From HXMU1420-13 sp965249965 (GTDB lineage Bacteria; Bacteroidota; Rhodothermia; Balneolales; Balneolaceae), in assembly GCA_965249965.1 (NCBI GenBank), contig OZ252262.1, positions 3,224,001-3,288,000 of the forward strand: a stretch of 64,000 bases of DNA, read 5' to 3'. Shown here piece after piece: positions 25,999 through 35,596 of the stretch. Under the pieces are notes generated by a model. It searched no databases. It was not told the DNA's origin and worked only from the letters and a program-made list of their open reading frames with translations. Numbering within the stretch: position 1 is the stretch's first letter; every line of letters begins with the position of its first letter. A program made the translations under genes and the position numbers.

Positions 25999-26691
25999 AT
26001 GAAACCAAATAGTGAACATAATGCCATTAAAATATCTGAAGTTATTGAAACCAAAAATGGCGTAATTACATCAATATCAATACAGAAGAAGAATTCTACA
26101 CGGTATTCTGTTTATGTAAATGAAAAATTTCTAATTGGGGTATCGGATAATAGCCTGGTAAAATTTGCATTAAGCAAAGGAAAATCGATCAATCAGGAAT
26201 TATTAGATGCCATCCAGGTTAATGAAGAAAAGTGGGCGATTCACTCATTTTGCCTCCGCCTTTTAGGGCGAAGAGATCATGCAAGTTTCGAATTAGTTCG
26301 AAAATGTAGAAGTAAAGGATATAAGGAAAACTGGATTCAGGAAGTAATTGCACAACTCTCTGACAAGGGATACATAAACAATGCTGCATTCGCACAGAAA
26401 TTTGCGCACGATAAATTCGAATTCAATAACTGGGGGCCATATAAAATTAGGGCAGAGTTGTTGAAAAAAGGGTTAAAAGAACCTGATGTACGAAACGCAC
26501 TTTCTGACTTAACTAATGAGAATCTTTCACTTCGATTGGATAAATTATACAATAAACACAAACTCAAGTTTTTCAGATATAAAAAGGAAAATCGAAGAAA
26601 GAAAATATTCGACTTTTTTTTGAGAAAAGGCTACGATGCAGATATTATTCTTAAAGCACTTCCAAACTGGATGGCCGATTTAGAACAATGA
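25999..26691 (+). CDS. recX: Regulatory protein RecX
   Basis: RecX binds RecA filaments and limits their activity. The 230-residue product begins with an N-terminal strand region and then shows three-helix RecX repeats: LRLLGRRDHASFELVRKCRSKGY, the VIAQLSDKGYINNAAFAQKFAHDK segment and a GPYKIRAELLKKGL repeat. The frame is open back to 25939, but the extra residues would overlap the divergent FIST gene, so I chose the ATG at 25999. Its stop overlaps the AI-2E-type gene (ATGA). It lies about 3 kb from recA rather than adjacent to it. Confidence 0.88.
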   Translation: MKPNSEHNAIKISEVIETKNGVITSISIQKKNSTRYSVYVNEKFLIGVSDNSLVKFALSKGKSINQELLDAIQVNEEKWAIHSFCLRLLGRRDHASFELVRKCRSKGYKENWIQEVIAQLSDKGYINNAAFAQKFAHDKFEFNNWGPYKIRAELLKKGLKEPDVRNALSDLTNENLSLRLDKLYNKHKLKFFRYKKENRRKKIFDFFLRKGYDADIILKALPNWMADLEQ

Positions 26692-27776
26692 GAAATATCA
26701 CATTAGAAAAAATAGTACGATTTGGAATCGGCATTACCGCTCTTGGGGTATTAGGTCTAATCCTCTACAACTATGGCACTTTAGTTGCCTATCTGATTCT
26801 TGCAATGATTCTGAGTTATATCCTCGATCCATTTGTGAACCGCTTACAAAGAATGGGCATTAACAGAACACTTGGAATTACACTTACACTTTCTGCAGTG
26901 ATTCTACTTCTGGTTTATATTTCTACGAATGTTTTTCCGCTTTTTATCAGCGAAATGATTGAATTAACCGAGGACTTAACGGTTGAAAATATTGAAAATA
27001 CGGCTGCAGCAATCGAAGCCAGATTAACACAGAGTTACAGTTTTATACCTCAGGGGTTTTTAGAAAATAATGTTACTCAGGTTGCAGCAGAACTATTTGA
27101 TCTCGGAAAATTATCAACTGTTTTAAGCGATGCGGTTGGGTTGTTTACTAATATATTTTCTGCTGTATTAGTGGTGCCTTTTGCTGCTTTCTTTTTCCTT
27201 AAAGATGGAAGTAAAATTCGCCGTGATGTTCTGCGTCTCATCCCAAACAAATATTTTGAGACCATCCTTACACTGATTGATAAAATTGAAAAAAGACTAG
27301 GACTTTATTTTCGTAGTGTGTTAGCTCAAAGCTTTTTAGTGGCTCTCTTGTCGTGGACCACATTGAGCATTGCCGGGCTTGAGAATTCACTTTCTGTAGG
27401 GATTTCGGTAGGTGTAGCCAATACCATCCCGTATTTCGGCCCGATTATCGGGTACGTGCTTTCCATCATCATTTCTATCATTGAGACGGGAGATTTCTCG
27501 CTGGTACTGGTATGTATCGTAGCCATCTTTATTGTACAACTAGCCGACAACCTTATCCTGCAGCCATTTCTTTTCTCAAGATCCGCAGATATGCATCCGG
27601 TAGCAATTTTATTCATTATTCTTGTTGGCGCAGAAACTGCTGGAATTTTGGGAATGTTAATTGCCATTCCCATTGCTACAGTTATAAAAATCACCATCAA
27701 CCAGATATCCTGGAGTTTTAACAATTATCAGGTATTTAGAATTGAGAACACTGTACGACCAATAAATAGTAGTTGA
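26688..27776 (+). CDS. AI-2E family (PerM/TqsA-like) membrane transporter
   Basis: The 362-residue protein has about seven or eight hydrophobic helices, starting with VRFGIGITALGVLGLILYNYG, and the family-typical pattern of two N-terminal helices, a soluble middle region (about 85-150), then a C-terminal set including PFAAFFFLKDG and the GANTIPYFGPIIG-like segment (VANTIPYFGPIIGYVLS). Members export or take up small molecules, including autoinducer-2 in a few cases; most have no proven substrate. It starts inside the recX stop and is followed by purN. Confidence 0.88.
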   Translation: MRNITLEKIVRFGIGITALGVLGLILYNYGTLVAYLILAMILSYILDPFVNRLQRMGINRTLGITLTLSAVILLLVYISTNVFPLFISEMIELTEDLTVENIENTAAAIEARLTQSYSFIPQGFLENNVTQVAAELFDLGKLSTVLSDAVGLFTNIFSAVLVVPFAAFFFLKDGSKIRRDVLRLIPNKYFETILTLIDKIEKRLGLYFRSVLAQSFLVALLSWTTLSIAGLENSLSVGISVGVANTIPYFGPIIGYVLSIIISIIETGDFSLVLVCIVAIFIVQLADNLILQPFLFSRSADMHPVAILFIILVGAETAGILGMLIAIPIATVIKITINQISWSFNNYQVFRIENTVRPINSS

Positions 27777-27810
27777 TCAATTACTGGTTCAAGATTGGCA
27801 TAAACTTTCC

Positions 27811-27818
27811 TATCTTTG
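27811..27818 (+). promoter_or_regulatory. TAnnTTTG-type -7 promoter box before purN
   Basis: TATCTTTG at 27811-27818 matches the Bacteroidota -7 consensus TAnnTTTG. A TTGG at 27795-27798 is nearby but too close for the usual upstream element. The box lies inside the long version of the purN frame and about 35 bases before the TTG I prefer as its start, which supports the shorter gene. Confidence 0.4.
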
Positions 27819-27853
27819 TTGCTGCACATCCACAACGCTCAGTTCCACTTAAT

Positions 27854-28441
27854 TTGAAGAATATTGTAGTTTTTGCCTCAGGATCAGGTTCAAACTTTCA
27901 AGCTATTATTGATTCGATTCTCTCCGGTTCTTTAAACGCAAAAGTAACGGGATTAATAACGGACCGTGATGGGATTCTTTCCATTGATCGAGCATCAAAA
28001 CACAACATACCTTCTTCTGTAATTATTCCAGCAAAATTTTCTTCGATCGAGAGTTTTGCTGATCGTCTTTTAGAAAATCTAGCTCAATTTAATGCGGATA
28101 TCATCGTACTTGCGGGATATCTTAAAATGATTCCGATAGCAATAATTAAAGAATATGAAGGCCGAATTTTAAATATTCATCCCTCACTTCTTCCGAAATA
28201 TGGTGGAAAAGGATTTTATGGTCTAAAAGTTCATGAAGCGGTATTAGCATCTGGGGATACTGAATCGGGATGTACAGTACATTTAGTAAACGAAATATAT
28301 GATGATGGTCCAATTTTAGGTCGGGCAAAAGTACCCGTTTTTGAAACTGATGATGCATCAACATTAGCTGCTCGTGTTCTCGAAAAAGAGCACCAGCTTT
28401 ATCCAAAGGTAATTTCCGAATATTTAAATACCCTTACTTAA
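27854..28441 (+). CDS. purN: Phosphoribosylglycinamide formyltransferase
   Basis: PurN transfers a formyl group from 10-formyltetrahydrofolate to GAR in the third step of purine synthesis. The protein starts MKNIVVFASGSGSNFQAIID from the TTG at 27854, the usual PurN N-terminus. It has the VLAGYLKMIP segment, the NIHPSLLPKYGGKGFYG motif with catalytic Asn and His, and SGCTVHLVNEIYDDGPIL with the catalytic aspartate. The frame extends to a TTG at 27773 overlapping the preceding stop, but the 27 extra residues are not family-like. purH starts one base after the stop. Confidence 0.92.
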   Translation: MKNIVVFASGSGSNFQAIIDSILSGSLNAKVTGLITDRDGILSIDRASKHNIPSSVIIPAKFSSIESFADRLLENLAQFNADIIVLAGYLKMIPIAIIKEYEGRILNIHPSLLPKYGGKGFYGLKVHEAVLASGDTESGCTVHLVNEIYDDGPILGRAKVPVFETDDASTLAARVLEKEHQLYPKVISEYLNTLT

Positions 28442-28442
28442 C

Positions 28443-30017
28443 ATGGCATTAAAACCCCTTGATCAACTCCCTGAGAACGATATTAAAATTAGACGAGCAT
28501 TGCTGTCTGTATCCAATAAAGAAGGAATTGTTGAACTTGCAAAAGTTTTGCATGATCATGGCGTAGAATTAATCTCTACCGGTGGAACAGCAAAAGCAAT
28601 ATCCGATAATGGCATACCTGTAACCGATGCTTCAGAGGTTACCGGTTTTCCTGAATGCCTCGATGGAAGAGTTAAAACGTTACACCCCCATATTCATGGC
28701 GGAATTTTAGGGCGAACAAGTCATGAACCTGATATTCAGGAAATGCAGAAATTGGGAATTGATCCAATTGAAATGGTTGTAGTAAATTTATATCCATTTA
28801 AGGAAACAATTTCAAAGCCTGGAATCACTCCTGCAACCGCCACTGAATTTATCGATATTGGTGGCCCCACAATGATTAGAGCAGCAGCTAAGAATTTTGC
28901 TCATGTTGGCATTTTAACATCACCCGAGCAATATCACGAAGTGATTGAAGAGATTAACAGCAATGGAGTTATTTCATTTTCTACGCGGCAACAACTTGCA
29001 AAAGATGCATTTGCACATACTGCCGACTACGACACTGCCATTGCAAATTATCTTACCGAACTAGTAGAAGAAGAACCAGCTAGGCAGATTAATATTTCAG
29101 AACTATTAGCCCATGAACTTCGCTACGGTGAAAATCCCCATCAAAAAGCAGCTGTTTATGGTAACCAGAATACAAAAATAGATTGCTTTCATGGAATGCA
29201 ATTGAGCTACAATAATTATCTTGATGTGGATTCTGCATTAAATATAATTGGTGATTTCGATGATATTGAGCCAGCTTGTGCTATTATAAAACATACTATT
29301 CCTTGTGGTGTTGGAGTTGCTGCAAGCCTAAACGAGGCTTATAAAAAAGCGTTTAGTACAGATACTGTATCCCCATTTGGTGGAATTGTAGTTGTAAATA
29401 AAACACTTGATCTGAATACTGCACAGTCTATTGATAAAATTTTTACTGAAATAATTATAGCTCCTGATTTCTCAAAAGAAGCAAAAGAGCTACTCATCCA
29501 GAAGAAAAATAGGCGCCTTATTCGAATTAAAGAGAATGTAGCCGGTACTGAAAAAATTACATATCGATCCATATTTGGAGGGTTTTTAAAACAAGAAGCC
29601 GACTTGGAACCTTTCGATAAAAACACATTTAAAGTTGTAACTGAACGACAACCAACCGAAAGTGAATTTCACGATTTATTGTTTGCATGGAAAGTAGTTC
29701 GTCATGTAAAATCGAATGCTATAGTATATGCTAAAGAAGGCAGGACATTAGGGATTGGATCAGGCCAGACTTCTAGAGTTGATTCATCTGAAATTGCAGT
29801 AGCTAAAGCACTGAAAGAAGGACTTTCGCTCGAAGGTGCCGCTATTGCTAGTGACGCATTTTTTCCATTTTCTGATGGCGTTGAAGCAGCTGCAGAAGCA
29901 GGTGTTACAGCGGTTATCCAACCCGGTGGTAGTATTCGCGACGACGAAGTTATTGCCAAAGCCAATGAGTTGGGATTAACTATGATTTTTACAGGCAAAC
30001 GCCATTTTAAGCACTGA
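28443..30017 (+). CDS. purH: Bifunctional AICAR formyltransferase / IMP cyclohydrolase
   Basis: PurH carries out the last two steps of purine synthesis, AICAR to FAICAR to IMP. Residues 1-150 are the MGS-like cyclohydrolase domain (RRALLSVSNKEGIVELA, STGGTAKAI, DGRVKTLHPHIHGGIL) and the rest is the formyltransferase with LRYGENPHQKAAVYG, CAIIKHTIPCGVG (the catalytic Lys-His pair) and a C-terminal GKRHFKH. The length (524) is normal. It is translated next to purN and closes the recX-purH run. Confidence 0.97.
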   Translation: MALKPLDQLPENDIKIRRALLSVSNKEGIVELAKVLHDHGVELISTGGTAKAISDNGIPVTDASEVTGFPECLDGRVKTLHPHIHGGILGRTSHEPDIQEMQKLGIDPIEMVVVNLYPFKETISKPGITPATATEFIDIGGPTMIRAAAKNFAHVGILTSPEQYHEVIEEINSNGVISFSTRQQLAKDAFAHTADYDTAIANYLTELVEEEPARQINISELLAHELRYGENPHQKAAVYGNQNTKIDCFHGMQLSYNNYLDVDSALNIIGDFDDIEPACAIIKHTIPCGVGVAASLNEAYKKAFSTDTVSPFGGIVVVNKTLDLNTAQSIDKIFTEIIIAPDFSKEAKELLIQKKNRRLIRIKENVAGTEKITYRSIFGGFLKQEADLEPFDKNTFKVVTERQPTESEFHDLLFAWKVVRHVKSNAIVYAKEGRTLGIGSGQTSRVDSSEIAVAKALKEGLSLEGAAIASDAFFPFSDGVEAAAEAGVTAVIQPGGSIRDDEVIAKANELGLTMIFTGKRHFKH

Positions 30018-30122
30018 TATGTATCTGAAATTATATAATCCACAATACTCGCAAATAGAGTTTCAAAATTGTATTTTCATTCGGTCTAATATCATCCAAA
30101 TTCAACTAGTAAAGCATTTATA

Positions 30123-31190
30123 ATGTCCGTACGGCAAGGAATACCTTCCCCACTTGATTCAAAAAAACCGCCTAAAAAAGGCCTCTTCGATTTTCTATAC
30201 ACTGATATTGCAATAGATCTGGGAACAGCTAACACATTAATCTACTCTCGTGGAGAGGGTATTGTTTTAAATGAGCCATCTATCGTTGCTCTAAATCAAC
30301 AAGATATACCTGTTGCAACCGGGCATGAAGCACGTTTAATGCATGAGAAAACACATCGCAAAATCAGAACGATACGACCTCTTCGTGATGGTGTGATTGC
30401 CGATTTTGAAGTTGCAGAACAGATGATTCGTGGTATGATCAAGAAAGTGAAGGTGAAATGGTATTCTAGTACCCGCCAAATGGTTATCTGTGTTCCCAGT
30501 GGTATCACTGAAGTGGAACGACGTGCTGTACGTGATAGTGCTGAACATGCCGGGGCCAAAGAAGTTTTCTTAGTGGACGAACCAATGGCAGCAGCGATCG
30601 GTATTGGATTAGATGTACACGAACCAGTAGGTAACATGATTGTTGATATTGGAGGTGGCACCACGGAAATCGCGGTTATTGCGCTTTCGGGAATCGTTTA
30701 CGCGCAATCTGTACGTTTAGGGGGTGATGAACTAAATGATGATATCATCAACTACTTCCGACGCAATCATAATTTGTTGATAGGTGAGCGAACAGCTGAG
30801 AAAATTAAATGTGAAATCGGTTCAGCTGCTCCCCTTGATGAAGAGCTGGAAATGATCACAAAAGGTCGTGATTTAGTAAATGGTGTACCCAGAACTCGCC
30901 ATATTACCTCAAAAGATGCTCGTGAAGCCATGGCAGAATCTGTTAATACTATCGTTGAATCTATCACAAAATCACTGGAGCAAACTCCCCCTGAATTATC
31001 CGCTGATATTCTTGATCGTGGCATTATGTTAACAGGTGGTGGTGCACTTCTAAAGAATTTGGATAAGTTGATTATGGAAACAACCGACTTGCCTGTTCAT
31101 ATCGCAGAAGATCCTTTACCCGCAGTTGTTAGAGGTACTGGTGCGATTCTTGAAAATCTTGAGTATTACCGTCCTGTAATCGACTCATAA
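30123..31190 (+). CDS. mreB: Rod-shape determining actin-like protein MreB
   Basis: MreB forms membrane-bound filaments that guide the elongasome. The 355-residue product has the N-terminal KGLFDFLYTDIAIDLGTANTLIY phosphate-1 loop, VPSGITEVERRAVRDSAEHAGA, the phosphate-2 loop MIVDIGGGTTEIAVI, and GIMLTGGGALLKNLD near the C-terminus. It begins the shape operon and is preceded by a 105-base non-coding stretch in which I see no clear promoter box. mreC follows after 10 bases. Confidence 0.97.
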   Translation: MSVRQGIPSPLDSKKPPKKGLFDFLYTDIAIDLGTANTLIYSRGEGIVLNEPSIVALNQQDIPVATGHEARLMHEKTHRKIRTIRPLRDGVIADFEVAEQMIRGMIKKVKVKWYSSTRQMVICVPSGITEVERRAVRDSAEHAGAKEVFLVDEPMAAAIGIGLDVHEPVGNMIVDIGGGTTEIAVIALSGIVYAQSVRLGGDELNDDIINYFRRNHNLLIGERTAEKIKCEIGSAAPLDEELEMITKGRDLVNGVPRTRHITSKDAREAMAESVNTIVESITKSLEQTPPELSADILDRGIMLTGGGALLKNLDKLIMETTDLPVHIAEDPLPAVVRGTGAILENLEYYRPVIDS

Positions 31191-31200
31191 ACCATGCTGA

Positions 31201-32043
31201 ATGCAGTTTAGAGTTTTTAAAGTTGAAAATGCAACCGACTATATATTAACTGCAGTAATTCTCGTACTTGCGTTAGCCATAGCGGTAAATCGCCATCGTG
31301 ATGGCTTAAATTCCTTGCGTCAGGTATCGGTTACAGTTGTTAGTGCTCTGGAAGAACCTCTTTCTAATATCCGAATATATCGTCAGGCGCTGCAAACCAA
31401 TACTTATTTACAGCAGCAAAATATTCTGCTACAAGATGAATTAAGCCGATTAAGGACCATTGAACAGGAAAATGCAGAACTAAGAAAATTACTTAACTAC
31501 CAAAATTCTTCGGATTTAAATTTACTTCCTGTACGATTTGTAAGTAAAACGCTCAATGGCATCAATAATACGTTTACCATAAATGCCGGTTCTAATGATG
31601 ATGTCGAAGTTGGAATGCCCGTAATCACTTCTGATGGTTTAGTGGGTAAAGTAATTCTAACCAGTCCATCTTACTCTCAGGTTATGCCTTATTTTAATAA
31701 TTTATTTAGAGTAAGTAGTAGAATCCAACAAACAAGATCCATGGGGATCGTAAGTTGGCAAGGCGAAAACATGACGGAATTAGTCATGAATTTTGTCCCT
31801 AAAACAATTCCAGTTGACTCAGGATTTGTGGTAGAAACCAGTGGCTTTGGTAATGAATTTCCAGGTGGTATTCCAATAGGTATTGTTCAACGAACGGTTG
31901 ATGAAGAAGGTAAAGATACCCAACTCATTCATCTCACTCCATTTACTTCATTATCTGAGGTATCTGAGGGATTTGTAGTCCGTTTCAAAGCAGACTCTAC
32001 GTTAAGTAACTTAGATTTGGAGGCAGCAGATTTATTCCGATGA
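31201..32043 (+). CDS. mreC: Rod shape-determining protein MreC
   Basis: MreC is a periplasmic, membrane-anchored scaffold that activates the PBP2-RodA pair. The 280-residue product has one N-terminal membrane helix (about 12-28), a short coiled coil with TYLQQQNILLQDELSRLRTIEQENAELRKLL (about 68-98) and two beta-barrel subdomains with NGINNTFTINAGSNDDVEVGMPVI and GLVGKVI. This layout is standard for MreC. Its end overlaps the mreD-like start by four bases. Confidence 0.92.
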   Translation: MQFRVFKVENATDYILTAVILVLALAIAVNRHRDGLNSLRQVSVTVVSALEEPLSNIRIYRQALQTNTYLQQQNILLQDELSRLRTIEQENAELRKLLNYQNSSDLNLLPVRFVSKTLNGINNTFTINAGSNDDVEVGMPVITSDGLVGKVILTSPSYSQVMPYFNNLFRVSSRIQQTRSMGIVSWQGENMTELVMNFVPKTIPVDSGFVVETSGFGNEFPGGIPIGIVQRTVDEEGKDTQLIHLTPFTSLSEVSEGFVVRFKADSTLSNLDLEAADLFR

Positions 32044-32510
32044 ATAGCCAACTGGTCCGCCATATCGCATTTGGAATATTATTCATCATTCTTGATGTCT
32101 TATTCTTTCAGCATCTTACCTTATTTGGTGCATCAATTGATTCACTTTTATTTTATCTATTATGGATAATACAAAAGTACGATCGTGTTCAACTTATTTT
32201 GATAACAGCTTCTTTAGCTTTGCTTCAAGATGCTCTTTTCGATTTTTGGGGCATTATGATGTTCGCCAAAACACTGACCGTATTTATAATATATAATTTT
32301 ATACGGCGCAGGTCGGAAGCTCAACTCTTACTTTGGCAAATATTCGTAATAATTATTATTTCAGCATTAGTTCACAATATAATTTTATTCGCATTAACTA
32401 GTTTTTTTACTGCATATGCAGTGGGTTATTCGCCATTTTCACTCATTGTCGGGAATTCACTATACACAGCTATTATAGGATTGTTAATCTACATTTTTAA
32501 AGTTCGTTAA
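32040..32510 (+). CDS. mreD: Rod shape-determining membrane protein MreD
   Basis: The 156-residue product is hydrophobic throughout, with about five helices, and its position between mreC and the PBP2 gene is that of MreD, an inner-membrane part of the elongasome. MreD is poorly conserved, so the call rests on size, hydrophobicity and context more than on motifs. The ATG overlaps the mreC stop, and the stop abuts the PBP2 start. Confidence 0.85.
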   Translation: MNSQLVRHIAFGILFIILDVLFFQHLTLFGASIDSLLFYLLWIIQKYDRVQLILITASLALLQDALFDFWGIMMFAKTLTVFIIYNFIRRRSEAQLLLWQIFVIIIISALVHNIILFALTSFFTAYAVGYSPFSLIVGNSLYTAIIGLLIYIFKVR

Positions 32511-34346
32511 ATGGATGCCAGCAACCCAAATAGAACACGCACCTCTATTCGCGCCTTGCAGTTTATTATGTTAGGGCTCTGCCTGATCGTTCTTGGTAGA
32601 GTGTTTTATTTGCAAATTATCCAATACGAAACATACTCCGTACTTGGTGAAGAAAACTCTATCAGGCAAGAGTATGTAAACCCTTCTCGAGGGCTCATAT
32701 ATGATCGCAATGGTGCTCTTCTCGTTGATAACGAGCCTATCTTTACAATTACAATTACACCCGCTAATTTCGACAGAAATGATATCGGCTTATTAGCCGA
32801 ACTCCTTGGTGTTGCTGATAGTGTAATTACTCAGCGGGTAGATGAAGCTCAAAGATATAGTTGGTACAGAACTTCCCCACTTTTAACCGATGTAGATTTT
32901 AATACTTTTTCCCTTGTTCAGGAAAACCTTTGGCAACTATCTGGAATAGGCCATGAAATAGACAGTAAGCGCCATTATCCGGCTAATGTAAATGCTTCTC
33001 ATTTATTTGGATACTTACGTGAAGCTAATCGAGAGGAGTACGAAACGTCAACTGATCTAAGGCTTGGTGATAAAATCGGGAAAAGTGGACTCGAGCTTAT
33101 TTACGAAGAGAAGCTCAGAGGCGATCTTGGTGTAGAGTTTTTACGAGTCAATGCTTTAGGCCAGTCGCTTGGAACTTATGAAGGAGAAAGAACCGGGAGT
33201 AATCCACTTCAGGGTGATAATATTATCACAACGATTGATGCAGATTTACAATCGCTTGCTGAAGAACTAATGCAAGGGAAAAGTGGCGCAATTGTGGCCA
33301 TGAATCCTAATAATGGGGAAATCTTAGCTCTGGTAAGTTCACCTCAGTACGACGTAAGTCGCCTGGCTGGAAGACTTGACCGTGATTACTGGGTTGAAAT
33401 AAATACTGATTCTACTCGTCCTCTTTATAACCGAGCAATTTCGAGTCGGCAACCTCCGGGTTCCACTTTTAAACCTCTCATGGGAATGATTGGGTTACAT
33501 CTGGGGCATGTTACCGAAGAAACAATCATAACAAACCGAGGTGGGTACCAAAGGGGAAGGCTGTACAAAGATATTGCGCCATTGGGGGATTACGATCTTG
33601 AAAAAGCCATTGCGTATTCAAGCAACACCTATTTCTATGCTTTGATGGATAAAATTGCAAGTGCCGGCCAATTAAACGAATGGCAGGATCTGGTTCAGGA
33701 ATTTGGGTTAGGAGTTCCAAATGCAATTGATTTACCTAGCGCAAATCAGGGAATTGTACCCGATAGTGCATTTCTTGACCGTTGGTTTGGGGTTCGACAA
33801 TGGGGCCTCGGCGATTTGATAAATTTAGGGATTGGTCAGGGGGTGCTGTCTGTATCTCCTCTACAAATCGCTCAGATGACCAGCTCTATCGCAAACGGAG
33901 GATATAAAATAACTCCACATTTAGTTCATTCTGTAGAAAAAGGAACTGGTGCTGTCGAATTAATGCCCATCACATACGAAAAGATTAATTGGGTTAAGCC
34001 TGAGTATTTAGAAATTGCCCAAAATGGTATGCGCAGAGTAGTTCAAGAAGGTAGTGGTAGGTTTTACGCTAAAACTGATCTAATTGAAATAGCAGGAAAA
34101 ACCGGTACAGCTCAAAATCCCCATGGATTTAGTCATGGTTGGTTTACTTCATTTAGTCCGGTTGAAGACCCTCAATTAGTTGTAACCGTATTTCTGGAAA
34201 ATGCGGGATTTGCCTCAACTTCTGCGGCACCTATTGCAGCACTTTTACACGAAAAATATGCTACCGGCGAAGTTAACCGACAGCGAGTATATAATTATGT
34301 AATGAATTGGGTACCAAAAGAAGATAATTCGCAAAGGGAGGAATAA
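32511..34346 (+). CDS. mrdA: Penicillin-binding protein 2 (elongasome transpeptidase)
   Basis: PBP2 cross-links peptidoglycan during cell elongation. The 611-residue product has an N-terminal membrane helix (about 14-34), the pedestal domain with PSRGLIYDRNGALL, and a transpeptidase domain. That domain has the active-site motif SRQPPGSTFKPL (serine acylation site in the STFK tetrad), SSNTYFY (the SxN motif) and AGKTGTAQNP (the KTG motif). The start directly follows the mreD stop, and the end overlaps the rodA ATG by one base. Confidence 0.95.
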   Translation: MDASNPNRTRTSIRALQFIMLGLCLIVLGRVFYLQIIQYETYSVLGEENSIRQEYVNPSRGLIYDRNGALLVDNEPIFTITITPANFDRNDIGLLAELLGVADSVITQRVDEAQRYSWYRTSPLLTDVDFNTFSLVQENLWQLSGIGHEIDSKRHYPANVNASHLFGYLREANREEYETSTDLRLGDKIGKSGLELIYEEKLRGDLGVEFLRVNALGQSLGTYEGERTGSNPLQGDNIITTIDADLQSLAEELMQGKSGAIVAMNPNNGEILALVSSPQYDVSRLAGRLDRDYWVEINTDSTRPLYNRAISSRQPPGSTFKPLMGMIGLHLGHVTEETIITNRGGYQRGRLYKDIAPLGDYDLEKAIAYSSNTYFYALMDKIASAGQLNEWQDLVQEFGLGVPNAIDLPSANQGIVPDSAFLDRWFGVRQWGLGDLINLGIGQGVLSVSPLQIAQMTSSIANGGYKITPHLVHSVEKGTGAVELMPITYEKINWVKPEYLEIAQNGMRRVVQEGSGRFYAKTDLIEIAGKTGTAQNPHGFSHGWFTSFSPVEDPQLVVTVFLENAGFASTSAAPIAALLHEKYATGEVNRQRVYNYVMNWVPKEDNSQREE

Positions 34347-35596
34347 TGAACAATCCTCGTGACTTCAATTGGTCGGTAATTTTTATTTGGTTAGCACTTA
34401 CATTTTTTGGCTTAGTTGGTATTTATAGTGCAACCCAGGGCCCGGTTTCTGAATTCCTTCCTTCATATATACAAAGTAATTTTATTAAGCAGCTAGGGTT
34501 TGTAATCATTTCAATTCTTGTAATGATTGGTATTCAATTTGTATCTCCCCGCAATTTTATCCAGTTATCTTACCTCTTTTATGCCTTTTGTATCATTTTG
34601 ATGGTTTTAACACTCTTTTTTGGTAGAGAGATTAATGGAGCTAAAAGTTGGTTTAGCATAGGACCATTTGGTATTCAGAGTAGTGAGCTAATGAAGATTG
34701 CTACTATTATGGCAGTTGCCAGTTATTTAACCAGTCGTAGAAATATTTCTGTTGAGAATATTCGATACGCATTTATTTCGGTTGTTATAATTCTTATTCC
34801 AACCGGGTTAGTTATAGCTCAAAACGATTTTGGGACTGCAATCATTTTCATTGCATTAATACCCGTAATGCTCTTTTGGTCAGGTCTACCTTATGGTGTC
34901 TCTCTGTTCATTATTTCACCGGCTATCATTCTATATCTTACCGTTGTAAATTGGCAATTAGGATTAGTAGCTACATTAATATTGACCGTGGCAATTTTTC
35001 TAATTCAAAAAAGAACCTGGCTAACTGTAGCATCTTTCTTTTCAGGGATACTAACAATAGTTGGTGTGAGATTAGCTCTTACCGAGATTTTGCAGCCTCA
35101 TCAAGTTGCGCGAATAGTCGCTTTTACGAATCCAAGTTATGACCCTACAGGAGCTGGATGGAATGTAATTCAGGCTAAAACGGCCATAGGTTCGGGTGGA
35201 TTAACCGGAAAAGGGTTTCTAGAAGGAACTCAAATTCAGCTTAAGTTTTTACCCGAATCGTATACAGATTTCATCTTTTGTGTAATTGGTGAAGAGTTTG
35301 GATTTATTGGAGCAGGACTAGTTGTAGTGTTATTTCTACTCTTATTTTTGAGGTTACTTGGCATTGCAGGAAACCACAAACACCCTTTTGCACAGTTAGT
35401 TACCGTGAGTGTAACAGCCGTTTTCTTTATCCACTTTTTTATAAACATAGGTAGTGCAACTGCACTCTTACCTGTTATTGGGATTCCACTTACTTTTATC
35501 AGTTATGGTGGCTCAGCGTTCTTAACCAACACATTGATGCTTGCGATAGTTTTAAATATGGATTTTCACAAACGGGAATTCAGTATTTATCGCTGA
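34346..35596 (+). CDS. rodA: Peptidoglycan glycosyltransferase RodA
   Basis: RodA is the SEDS glycosyltransferase that polymerises lipid II with PBP2. The 416-residue protein has about ten hydrophobic helices. It also shows the family segments NGAKSWFSIGPFGIQSSELMKIA, QNDFGTAIIFIALIPVMLF, the GFLEGTQIQLKFLPESYTDFIFCVIGEEFGFIGA segment with the catalytic-region aspartate, and the C-terminal PLTFISYGGSAFLTN. Translation is coupled to mrdA (TAATG). Its 3' end overlaps the convergent rnhB by 10 bases. Confidence 0.95.
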   Translation: MNNPRDFNWSVIFIWLALTFFGLVGIYSATQGPVSEFLPSYIQSNFIKQLGFVIISILVMIGIQFVSPRNFIQLSYLFYAFCIILMVLTLFFGREINGAKSWFSIGPFGIQSSELMKIATIMAVASYLTSRRNISVENIRYAFISVVIILIPTGLVIAQNDFGTAIIFIALIPVMLFWSGLPYGVSLFIISPAIILYLTVVNWQLGLVATLILTVAIFLIQKRTWLTVASFFSGILTIVGVRLALTEILQPHQVARIVAFTNPSYDPTGAGWNVIQAKTAIGSGGLTGKGFLEGTQIQLKFLPESYTDFIFCVIGEEFGFIGAGLVVVLFLLLFLRLLGIAGNHKHPFAQLVTVSVTAVFFIHFFINIGSATALLPVIGIPLTFISYGGSAFLTNTLMLAIVLNMDFHKREFSIYR

